Of a DNA stretch of 64,000 nucleotides, positions 57,611 to 64,000 are shown piece after piece; position 1 is the stretch's first letter, and every line of letters starts with the position of its first letter. The stretch is from Nitrospirota bacterium (GTDB lineage: Bacteria; Nitrospirota; Thermodesulfovibrionia; Thermodesulfovibrionales; UBA1546): positions 1-64,000 of the forward strand of contig JACRGY010000057.1 of assembly GCA_016212165.1 (NCBI GenBank). The letters run 5' to 3'. A program made the position numbers and the translations under genes. Under the pieces are notes generated by a model. The model was not told the DNA's origin. It did not search any database and worked only from the letters and a program-made list of their open reading frames with translations.

Positions 57611-58132
57611 ATGTCAAAAGGTAAAGTTGCAAAGGATGTAATGATTGATGTCTTTGAGTTTCCGCATATCCCTTACTGGTTCTCAATACGCCAGGCCATA
57701 GGGATTGCGAAAAAGTCTTTGTTAAGCAGTGAGAAGTGCCATCACCCGATGGCAGTGCTGGTTTTTGACGAGAAGTATAACCTTCTCGGCACCTTAAGCC
57801 TGAAGGATATACTGAGGGGGCTTGAGCCAAAGTTTTTAAAGCCGACTACCAAGGCACAGGTTCCGGCAGAAGATGAGTCAGGATTGTCATTGCTCTGGGA
57901 TACTCTCTTTGACAAAGGAGCAAAAGAGGCAGCAGAAAAACCTGTCAGCGAGGTGATGGTCCCGGCAAAGTTTTTTGTTCAGCCGGATGAGCCCATTACA
58001 AAGGCCGCATATCTGATGGTTCATAACAATCTGGCCTTGCTGCCGGTTTTGGAAAATAAGAAAAAATTTGTTGGGCTTGTAAGGATACGGGAAGTATTTG
58101 ATGAACTATCAAGCTCAATTCTGGAAGGATAA
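57611..58132 (+). CDS. Tandem CBS-domain protein
   Basis: 173 residues with two CBS motifs (HHPMAVLVFDEKYNLLGTLSLKDI near 41-63 and EVMVPAKFFVQPDEPITKAAYLM followed by VLENKKKFVGLVRIREVFDEL). CBS pairs bind adenine nucleotides and often regulate transporters or enzymes. AAAGGAGG precedes the ATG. It lies 17 bases after the GntR stop and 14 bases before the SLC13 permease, so it may regulate that permease. Confidence 0.88.
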   Translation: MSKGKVAKDVMIDVFEFPHIPYWFSIRQAIGIAKKSLLSSEKCHHPMAVLVFDEKYNLLGTLSLKDILRGLEPKFLKPTTKAQVPAEDESGLSLLWDTLFDKGAKEAAEKPVSEVMVPAKFFVQPDEPITKAAYLMVHNNLALLPVLENKKKFVGLVRIREVFDELSSSILEG

Positions 58133-58146
58133 AGGAGGAATATACA

Positions 58147-59664
58147 ATGGCAGATAAAGATATAAAAACTTCGCAGGGCTTGCCTGAACCGCCCCCGGAA
58201 ATATTGGTTGCAACATCAAAGATACCGTTTGACCGGAAACGTGTATTTTTTATTTTATTGGGATTAGGACTTTTTCTTTTCATTTATTTTATGCCTCAAT
58301 GGAAAGACGCCATTGACCCGACAGGAAAGGCATTCCCTTTATCGCAAGAGGGCAAAGGTGCAATAGCTTTATTTTTATTGGCAGGCATATGGTGGGTTTT
58401 TGAGGTCATACCTATTGGGGTGACATCTCTTGCTATCGGCGTGTTTCAGGCCTTGTTCAGCATCCGTTCTGCAAAGGATGCGTTTAAAGACTTCATGGAC
58501 CCTTCTGTTATGTTCATTTTCGGCTCTGTTGTTGTTGGGCTTGCCTTCTCAACAACTGGCTTGACTAAGCGTCTTGCCTATAAGATGTTAGAGATTGTAG
58601 GTGAAAGAACAAGCATGATTTTACTTGGCGCCCTTGTTGTTACAGCAGGGCTTGCGCATCTTATGGCACACACAGCAGCTGCGGCTACCGTATTCCCTAT
58701 CCTTCTTGCGATATATGCGCTTTACGGCGAAGGTGACAAGCAGACAAACTTCGGGAAGGCGCTTTTCATAGGCATGGCCTATGCAGCAGGCGCAGGCAGT
58801 ATCATCACATACCTCGGTTCAGCCCGCGCAGCAGCAGGCGCCGGCATGTTCAAGGAATTTACAGGCAGGGATATAGGTTTTTTTGAACTTTCAAAATATA
58901 TGTTTCTTCTTGGCTGGCTGATGGTCTTCCTTATATGGGGTTATTTGATGATATTCCTGAAGCCGGAAAAAAAGGTCATATCAGGACTAAAGGAAAAGGT
59001 CAAGAGGCTTTCCAAAGAGATTGGACCAATGACAAAAAACGAAAAATTTGTGATTGTTACTGTTCTATGCATTGTTGTAGTAATGTCACTGCAGGCTTTT
59101 GTGCCTGCGTTGAAGTCCATGGACAGGGCAGCTTTAATTCTTATATCAACTCTTGTTTTCTTTCTTTTTAAGGTACTGACTGTTAAGGAACTCGAGGAGA
59201 TTCCGTGGAACATCATTTTGCTTTTCAGCGGAGCAATGAGCATCGGTTTCTGTCTCTGGAAGACAGGCGCAGCGCAGTGGATGGCTGTAAATTGGCTCGT
59301 TATGTTCCAACATGCCCACTGGCTGGTGTTTGTATTGAGCATAGCTACCTTTGTTCTGATAATGACAAATTTTATAATGAACGTTGCAGCGATAGCAATC
59401 TCGCTTCCTGTTTCTCTAGTAGTAGCGCAATACCTCGGCGTTTCGCCTGATGTGATATTTTTCTCATCGCTTGCCACAGCAGGAATGCCCTTTGTACTGC
59501 TGATAGGCGCTGCTCCGAATGCGATTGCTTATGAGGCGAAACAGTTCTCAACCGGAGAATTTTTTAAACATGGAATACTTTTGAGCGTGTTGCTGATTGT
59601 AATAATAGGCGGGCTTATTCTTACAATCTGGCCTTTGTTAGGTATGCCGATACTGATTAAGTAG
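58147..59664 (+). CDS. SLC13/DASS-family anion transporter
   Basis: 505 residues, about 12 membrane segments. The DASS-family fold is visible: IWWVFEVIPIGVTSLAIG, AHLMAHTAAAATVFPILLA, and NFIMNVAAIAISLPV with a later GAAPNAIAY. Members move dicarboxylates, sulfate or similar anions with sodium. A bicarbonate substrate is possible given the carbonic anhydrase next to it, but this is inference. AAAGGAGG precedes the ATG. Confidence 0.88.
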   Translation: MADKDIKTSQGLPEPPPEILVATSKIPFDRKRVFFILLGLGLFLFIYFMPQWKDAIDPTGKAFPLSQEGKGAIALFLLAGIWWVFEVIPIGVTSLAIGVFQALFSIRSAKDAFKDFMDPSVMFIFGSVVVGLAFSTTGLTKRLAYKMLEIVGERTSMILLGALVVTAGLAHLMAHTAAAATVFPILLAIYALYGEGDKQTNFGKALFIGMAYAAGAGSIITYLGSARAAAGAGMFKEFTGRDIGFFELSKYMFLLGWLMVFLIWGYLMIFLKPEKKVISGLKEKVKRLSKEIGPMTKNEKFVIVTVLCIVVVMSLQAFVPALKSMDRAALILISTLVFFLFKVLTVKELEEIPWNIILLFSGAMSIGFCLWKTGAAQWMAVNWLVMFQHAHWLVFVLSIATFVLIMTNFIMNVAAIAISLPVSLVVAQYLGVSPDVIFFSSLATAGMPFVLLIGAAPNAIAYEAKQFSTGEFFKHGILLSVLLIVIIGGLILTIWPLLGMPILIK

Positions 59665-59697
59665 TATAAAGTGAAAAGTTTATAGAATACTGTTATT

Positions 59698-59766
59698 TGT
59701 CATTCCCGCAAGCGAAGTGCTCCGGGAGTTCCGACTCCCCTCCTAAAATAGGCGGGGAGCATGACA
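59698..59766. repeat. TGTCAT...ATGACA composite palindrome
   Basis: TGTCAT at 59698-59703 and ATGACA at 59761-59766 flank an imperfect TCCC-type hairpin and a CCCCTCC-type hairpin. It lies in the gap between the SLC13 and LCIB genes. Confidence 0.55.
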
Positions 59767-59808
59767 AAAAGTAAGATTTTTTGACGCAGACACTAAAATG
59801 GAGGTTTT

Positions 59809-60525
59809 GTGGGATTTGATGATGTCCTGAAAAGGTATTTTGACAGAGTATATACAGAAGTGGATTTTGTCAAAAAAACATATTCCTCTTTGAAAGATTT
59901 AGGCTTTAATGATGACAATACAATTGCCGCTACATGCATCTGCAGGGATGAGATATCACAAACTCTAAGGAGCATAATCAAGCATATGTGGGGAGAGGCA
60001 TTTAATCTATCGAGCCTTGCCGGGATGTTCTTTGCAGGCAAAACAGGTTTGTCTGCTGCAATGCATCATGCGCCTGTTGAAGATGGAAAAGAAAGATATG
60101 TTTTTTACGCCCTGCCTCATATTGCAATAGATTCTGACGGTAAGCCCGGTGTATGCAGGCGTGAAGGCAGGGAAGGCGCATCTACTGCCTGCGGCGCGCT
60201 TGCTGCATTTCAGAAGGAGATGGCAGGGGGCAGATTAAATCTTGCGTTAGACAATGAGGATGTTGAACAGAGCCTTCTTAAAACGCGGTTGCTCGGAGAA
60301 ATCCCCTATGGCAAGGTGCCGGACCTCATTGAGCTGACAAAAATAACACAAACAGCTATTCAGGCAGATCTTGAGCGCACACTGGATAAGGTTGTAAATA
60401 AGGACATAAGCAACTACGCAGTAATTACAGGCATTCAGATACATGGCCCGGAAAACAATTATGTCTGGCCGGCAGAATGTTATGCGATTGTGAATGGGAA
60501 ACAAATACATCTGAAGGTTGAATAG
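59809..60525 (+). CDS. LCIB/C-type beta-carbonic anhydrase
   Basis: 238 residues from a GTG at 59809 with GGAGG 4 bases upstream. It strongly matches algal LCIB: ATCICRDEISQ (C45, R46, D47), ERYVFYALPHIAI (H104), GREGASTACGAL (C128), which would be the zinc Cys-His-Cys set. The family hydrates CO2 in the carbon-concentrating mechanism of Chlamydomonas. Activity here is unproven. The permease before it and the sodium antiporter after it suggest bicarbonate supply. Confidence 0.82.
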   Translation: MGFDDVLKRYFDRVYTEVDFVKKTYSSLKDLGFNDDNTIAATCICRDEISQTLRSIIKHMWGEAFNLSSLAGMFFAGKTGLSAAMHHAPVEDGKERYVFYALPHIAIDSDGKPGVCRREGREGASTACGALAAFQKEMAGGRLNLALDNEDVEQSLLKTRLLGEIPYGKVPDLIELTKITQTAIQADLERTLDKVVNKDISNYAVITGIQIHGPENNYVWPAECYAIVNGKQIHLKVE

Positions 60526-60540
60526 TTGAAAATCATTTTT

Positions 60541-60656
60541 TGTCATTCCCGCTTGTCGGGAATAATAGCTCCCCTCCTTAGTTAAGGAGGGGGTGGGGTG
60601 GTTGGTTTGAAGAAATTACCACCCCTTTAATCCCCTCCTAAAATAGGAGGGGAGCT
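60541..60656. repeat. Composite palindromic repeat upstream of the nhaD leader
   Basis: A TGTCATTCCCGC...GGGAA hairpin (from 60541) is followed by a large palindrome with perfect 12-bp ends AGCTCCCCTCCT (60567-60578) and AGGAGGGGAGCT (60645-60656). The right half (60609-60656) matches the kinase-gene insertion at 11069-11103. It fills the gap between the LCIB gene and nhaD. Confidence 0.65.
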
Positions 60657-60679
60657 TGAAGGAATAAATTGGAGGAATT

Positions 60680-60727
60680 ATGAAAACAAAATATTTAATA
60701 CAGCATCAAGGAGGACTAAAACAATGA
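60680..60727 (+). CDS. Fifteen-residue leader peptide before nhaD
   Basis: ATG at 60680 with GGAGG 4-5 bases upstream encodes MKTKYLIQHQGGLKQ and stops at 60725-60727, overlapping the nhaD ATG at 60724. It may couple or tune antiporter translation; no repeated regulatory residue is obvious. Confidence 0.4.
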   Translation: MKTKYLIQHQGGLKQ

Positions 60728-62004
60728 TGACCATGGTCGCAGTTGTCTTTGTGCTCGCCTACGCTACTATCGCTCTTGAGCACCCGATTAAAATCAACAA
60801 GTCTGCTACAGCCCTGATTGCCGCAGGCACAATGTGGACTCTGTACTCCTTTGCAAGCCCGCTGGGCGTGGAAGGCGTAAGCCACCAGCTTACGGAAAAA
60901 CTGGCAGAAACAGCGGCAATAGTATTCTTTCTGATATGTGCCATGACCATCGTTGAGGTAACAGACTCTCACGGCGGTTTCGAGGTCATCACCTCACGCA
61001 TCAAGGCCAAAAAGCTCACGAGCCTGCTCTGGGTAATCGGTTTCATTACTTTTTATCTGTCTTCCATTTTAGACAATATGACAACAACCATCGTGATGGT
61101 TGCTTTGATGAAGCGCCTGCTTAAGGAACATAAACAGCGTCTCTTCTTTGCGGGTATTATTGTTATTGCTGCCAATGCAGGCGGCGCATGGTCACCAATC
61201 GGCGATGTGACAACAACAATGCTCTGGATTGGCGGACAAATAACAACAGTCAATATCATGAAGACTACATGGATTGCTTCCATGGTCAATCTGCTGGTGC
61301 CTCTTGTCATAGCCTCTTTCATGATAAAAGGCAGTGTCGTGCCTCCGGACAAGGTCGAAAACGGCGGCAGCATCACCTCTCAGTTCGAAAAGAACCTGAT
61401 GTTTTTTATGGGGATGGGTTCCTTAATATTCGTTCCGATATTCAAGGCAATTACGCATCTGCCTCCATATCTCGGTATTTTGCTGGCACTTGGTGTGCTC
61501 TGGCTCGTTGGTAATATCCTGCATCGCGAAAAGCCTGCGGAACAGAAGGAGCACCTCACTTTGACCAAGGCGCTTAAACGCATTGATATGGCGTCTGTTG
61601 TTTTCTTCATCGGTATTTTGCTTGCCGTGGCTACACTTTCTGCCAATGGCATGCTCCCCTCGTTGGCACAGTGGCTTGATGTCAAACTCGGCAACCAATC
61701 CGTAATCGTCATTATTATCGGCCTTGTTTCAGCCATTGTGGATAATATTCCCTTGGTGGCAGCTTCAATGGGCATGTACCCGCTGGCACAGTTTCCTCCG
61801 GACTCATTTCTCTGGGAGTTCATGGCATACTGCGCTGGCACAGGAGGTTCGATACTTATAATTGGTTCAGCCGCAGGTGTGGCTGCGATGGGACTGGAGA
61901 AGATAGAGTTCTTCTGGTATGCCCGGCGCATAGGGCCGCTTGCCTTTGCAGGGTATTTCGCGGGTGTGGCGGCCTACATTATCCAATACAGGCTGTTGCA
62001 CTGA
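60724..62004 (+). CDS. nhaD: NhaD-type Na+/H+ antiporter
   Basis: 426 residues, 11-12 membrane segments. NhaD signatures include SSILDNMTTTIVMVALMKR, NAGGAWSPIGDVTTTMLW, and IVDNIPLVAASMGMYPL. NhaD exchanges sodium for protons, giving alkali and salt tolerance and feeding a sodium gradient. AAGGAGG precedes the ATG. It is downstream of LCIB and could power a sodium-coupled permease. Confidence 0.93.
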   Translation: MMTMVAVVFVLAYATIALEHPIKINKSATALIAAGTMWTLYSFASPLGVEGVSHQLTEKLAETAAIVFFLICAMTIVEVTDSHGGFEVITSRIKAKKLTSLLWVIGFITFYLSSILDNMTTTIVMVALMKRLLKEHKQRLFFAGIIVIAANAGGAWSPIGDVTTTMLWIGGQITTVNIMKTTWIASMVNLLVPLVIASFMIKGSVVPPDKVENGGSITSQFEKNLMFFMGMGSLIFVPIFKAITHLPPYLGILLALGVLWLVGNILHREKPAEQKEHLTLTKALKRIDMASVVFFIGILLAVATLSANGMLPSLAQWLDVKLGNQSVIVIIIGLVSAIVDNIPLVAASMGMYPLAQFPPDSFLWEFMAYCAGTGGSILIIGSAAGVAAMGLEKIEFFWYARRIGPLAFAGYFAGVAAYIIQYRLLH

Positions 62005-62045
62005 TATATGGCTGAGTAATATGTGTTGAGGATATAACCTGATTC

Positions 62046-62540
62046 ATGAAACAACGCAAGGTTTTTTCTTACGGGGGCGTATTTGAGAAACTGATGTCAG
62101 CGATAACCTTTGCGGAAGAAGGAGAGCACGAAAAGGCGAAAGAAATGCTTAAAGGCAGAAAGACAGTGCTGCTGGTTATTTCAGACCGGTTTTTTGACAG
62201 GAACAGTTTAAAATATGCGATAAATATAAGCGACAGAATCGAGGCGAACCTGGAAATCCTCTATGTCAGCGAGCCCGGAAAAGGAAAAGAGAACTTGAAT
62301 GACTTCAGGGCCGAAGTCGAGAAGGTGGGTTTTAGGTTCAGCCTGGTTTTGAAAGAAGGCTGCATGAAAAAGGCGATTCTCGATTATACAAATAAAAGGA
62401 ATGAAATAGTTTTTGTCGTAGCAGGGTCCGAGACAGAGCTTGAAATCGGATGCGAGGGCGAAAAGGCCTTGCCGGATTTATGGAAAGGCCTGAAGTGCCC
62501 TCTGGTAATTGTTTCAAAAGGTGAAGCGCCATCCTCATAG
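62046..62540 (+). CDS. Universal-stress-protein-like accessory protein
   Basis: 164 residues. An N-terminal ~35-residue helical cap (VFSYGGVFEKLMSAITFAEEGEHEKAKEML) precedes a USP-like alpha/beta domain (TVLLVISDRFFDRNSLKYAINISDRIEANLEILYV, then KGLKCPLVIVSKG). It lacks the Gx2Gx9G nucleotide loop, so it is likely a nucleotide-free USP. It starts 41 bases after nhaD and probably ends the same operon. Confidence 0.68.
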   Translation: MKQRKVFSYGGVFEKLMSAITFAEEGEHEKAKEMLKGRKTVLLVISDRFFDRNSLKYAINISDRIEANLEILYVSEPGKGKENLNDFRAEVEKVGFRFSLVLKEGCMKKAILDYTNKRNEIVFVVAGSETELEIGCEGEKALPDLWKGLKCPLVIVSKGEAPSS

Positions 62541-62673
62541 TTTAACGACGAACCCCATTGCCTCAAGACAAAAACAACAGAATAGACTTTCTTAAGTCAA
62601 ACTAAAATGTAATTTGTGCTTCTCTGGTTTAAGTTTTGAGGTGCAGATATGCAGGTGGTCGCTCAGTAATTTT

Positions 62674-62703
62674 AAAGGGGCGGACTTCATAAGCCGCCCC
62701 TTT
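62674..62703. terminator. Strong hairpin between nhaD cluster and YVTN gene
   Basis: AAAGGGGCGG (62674-62683) pairs with CCGCCCCTTT (62694-62703) across a 10-base loop. On the minus strand it follows the YVTN gene end at 62712 and is followed by a short T-rich tract. Confidence 0.65.
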
Positions 62704-62711
62704 CCGAGTTA

Positions 62712-63923
62712 TCAACGACTGTGAGATTTGTATACGCCCGGCACTTCAAACAAGTTTGTATAAGTATTTATGACCTGAGCTGCCTTGTCGCCGGTAGGGA
62801 TTCCCTTGACGACTTCGCGGGTCTGCATGTCAATCACATACAACGCGCCGTCTGAGGCATTCGTTGCATAGGCTTTCTTACTATCTGCGCTGAAGACGAT
62901 ATGACCGACATGGTTGCCGTTGCCGACCGCGATATCTTTGAGTTTGAGCCCTGTGCCAGCATCAACAATGGTGATAACGTTGGAGCCGTAAGGCGTGAGT
63001 ACTACATATTTGCCGTCAGGGGTAAGATACGGATGCCCGATTCCATTTGCTGCTTTGATGGTTCTCACGACCTTCTGCTGGGCAACATCAATGACTGCAA
63101 CAGTTGAACCGCCGAACTTCGGGCCGGGGCCGCGGTTGCAGTAATAAAAATACTTGCCATCGAGGGTAAATATGCCATGATGTCCTTCGATGACTTCGCC
63201 TTCAGCCGTTGGTATTTCAATCTTTTTTGTCTCCTTGAATGTAGCCATGTCTACTATAGAGACAGAAGGTTTTATCTTCGCGGCATCATTGCCCTCGTAG
63301 ACAATCCAGACCTGTTTATTGTCAGGTGTGGGGATGAAGTAATGTGCGGGGCTGTCACCGTCAATTGTTGCTGCCACTTCGAGAGAAGGAATTTTCAGAA
63401 CATATGCTTTCTTGTCAGCATAGTTCTGGACAAAGGCATACTTGCTGTCCCAGGTGAAGGCCGAGTGCATCATGAGTGGACCTTTCTGCTCCTTATTCTG
63501 GTGATCAACGGCAAAGGTCTTCAGTTCTTTGTCTGTTTTAGCATCAAGGAGTACCGCCTTCACCTCGCCCGTATGATTAATAAGAACATACTTGCCGTCA
63601 GGAGTCACAAGCGGGTGTTTTACGTTCTTCCCTGTTTTGATATGTTTCAGGGTTTTGTGAGTCAGTGCATCAACAACAGTAACCGAATCTCCGCCGTTTT
63701 CACCGACATAAATCTTTTTCAGGTCAGGTGTAAGACATGCGAGCCAACCCGTCGGCCCAGTCTCGCAGTGGCCGATGACCATGTCCTTTTGTGGATCAAT
63801 AAAAGAGAGTGTCTTCGATGCGGCATTCGGCACAAAGATCCATTTTGCAACGGCTGCATAAACAGCAGTGCTCAGGCCAATTACAACTAAAACAACAAGA
63901 CAATACTTTAAAAATCTCCTCAT
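62712..63923 (-). CDS. Secreted YVTN beta-propeller protein
   Basis: 403 residues. A signal peptide (FLKYCLVVLVVIGLSTAVYA) precedes seven or so YVTN-type propeller blades (for example GDSVTVVDALTHKTLKHIKTG, GKYVLINHTGEVKAVLLDAK, STVAVIDVAQQKVVRTIKA, GLKLKDIAVGNGNHVGHIVF). No heme CxxCH or quinoprotein site is seen, so it is a structural or binding propeller in the periplasm. An AGGAGG site precedes the ATG. It lies downstream of the cluster on the opposite strand. Confidence 0.9.
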   Translation of the reverse strand: MRRFLKYCLVVLVVIGLSTAVYAAVAKWIFVPNAASKTLSFIDPQKDMVIGHCETGPTGWLACLTPDLKKIYVGENGGDSVTVVDALTHKTLKHIKTGKNVKHPLVTPDGKYVLINHTGEVKAVLLDAKTDKELKTFAVDHQNKEQKGPLMMHSAFTWDSKYAFVQNYADKKAYVLKIPSLEVAATIDGDSPAHYFIPTPDNKQVWIVYEGNDAAKIKPSVSIVDMATFKETKKIEIPTAEGEVIEGHHGIFTLDGKYFYYCNRGPGPKFGGSTVAVIDVAQQKVVRTIKAANGIGHPYLTPDGKYVVLTPYGSNVITIVDAGTGLKLKDIAVGNGNHVGHIVFSADSKKAYATNASDGALYVIDMQTREVVKGIPTGDKAAQVINTYTNLFEVPGVYKSHSR

Positions 63924-64000
63924 ACATTACCTCCTTAGGTTAGTTTTGAATATTATGAAAGACAAGAATATCGTAAGCTTTCAATCACCTCCTCGTTGGA

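Noticed and set aside
61380..61931. A 183-residue frame antisense to nhaD
   Set aside because: Fully inside nhaD, whose signatures are clear; the frame shows no domain.
63177..63890. A 237-residue frame antisense to the YVTN gene
   Set aside because: Covers a clear beta-propeller gene on the other strand; Cys/Arg-rich with no pattern.
1..64000. tRNA, rRNA or CRISPR arrays
   Set aside because: No T-loop/anticodon pattern, rRNA-like block or regularly spaced 25-40 base repeats were found; the repeats present are palindromes and 7-base arrays.

Overview
The window is a gene-dense stretch of a bacterial chromosome. The broad mix (PurA, ParA/ParB, MnmG, a B12-dependent ribonucleotide reductase, an AmmeMemoRadiSam locus, many two-component proteins with sigma-54 activators, NhaD and SLC13 transporters) and the A/T-ending, AGG- and ATA-rich codon use recall anaerobic or microaerophilic Nitrospirota or Desulfobacterota-like lineages. 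That placement is inference only. No tRNA, rRNA, CRISPR array, prophage or intact insertion sequence is visible. Layout: 1-2902, the 3' end of purA followed by PilZ/zinc-ribbon, ComF, PHP and TPR genes in one tight operon. 2918-6905, a lytic transglycosylase, parA-parB and four small genes, two of them tiny four-cysteine proteins behind a likely sigma-54 promoter. 7111-13712, a phosphorelay operon (kinase, receiver, receiver-kinase, NtrC-type activator) headed by a GNAT gene. 13797-18829, small envelope and zinc-ribbon genes, a P1-nuclease-like protein and an HD protein. 18850-22776, an accessory, partly AT-rich island of small proteins including one frameshifted gene. 22855-25361, nrdJ and a Cys-rich protein. 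25574-28147, a kinase / receiver-HEPN / OmpA-like operon. 28169-30756, an AmmeMemoRadiSam locus. 30946-34490, an FMN/Fe-S membrane protein and a spermidine-synthase-like membrane protein. 34616-41418, DUF2339/DUF3999, siroheme, BamD-like and mnmG genes. 41929-47859, an NYN RNase, PAP2, TauE/SafE, universal stress proteins and a PIN toxin-antitoxin pair. 47866-54124, a second sigma-54 two-component cluster. 54118-62540, a PEP-synthase-like phosphotransferase divergent from a GntR, CBS, SLC13, LCIB-type carbonic anhydrase, NhaD and stress-protein cluster. 62712-63923, a secreted YVTN beta-propeller. How the genes may work together: the most coherent candidate for an undescribed system is 56853-62540, where a GntR regulator with its own operator controls a sodium-type anion permease, a CBS protein, an LCIB/C beta-carbonic anhydrase and an NhaD Na+/H+ antiporter. 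It could be a sodium-driven inorganic-carbon uptake and hydration module. The second candidate is the kinase / receiver-HEPN / OmpA-like operon at 25574-28147. The third is the sigma-54 circuit whose second receiver carries Glu in place of the phospho-accepting Asp. The non-coding fraction is also informative. There are dispersed heptamer tandem arrays, some inside coding sequence; a pair of palindromic elements whose stems covary; a palindromic repeat inserted in frame in a kinase ATPase domain; and several promoters so close to start codons that the transcripts should be nearly leaderless.
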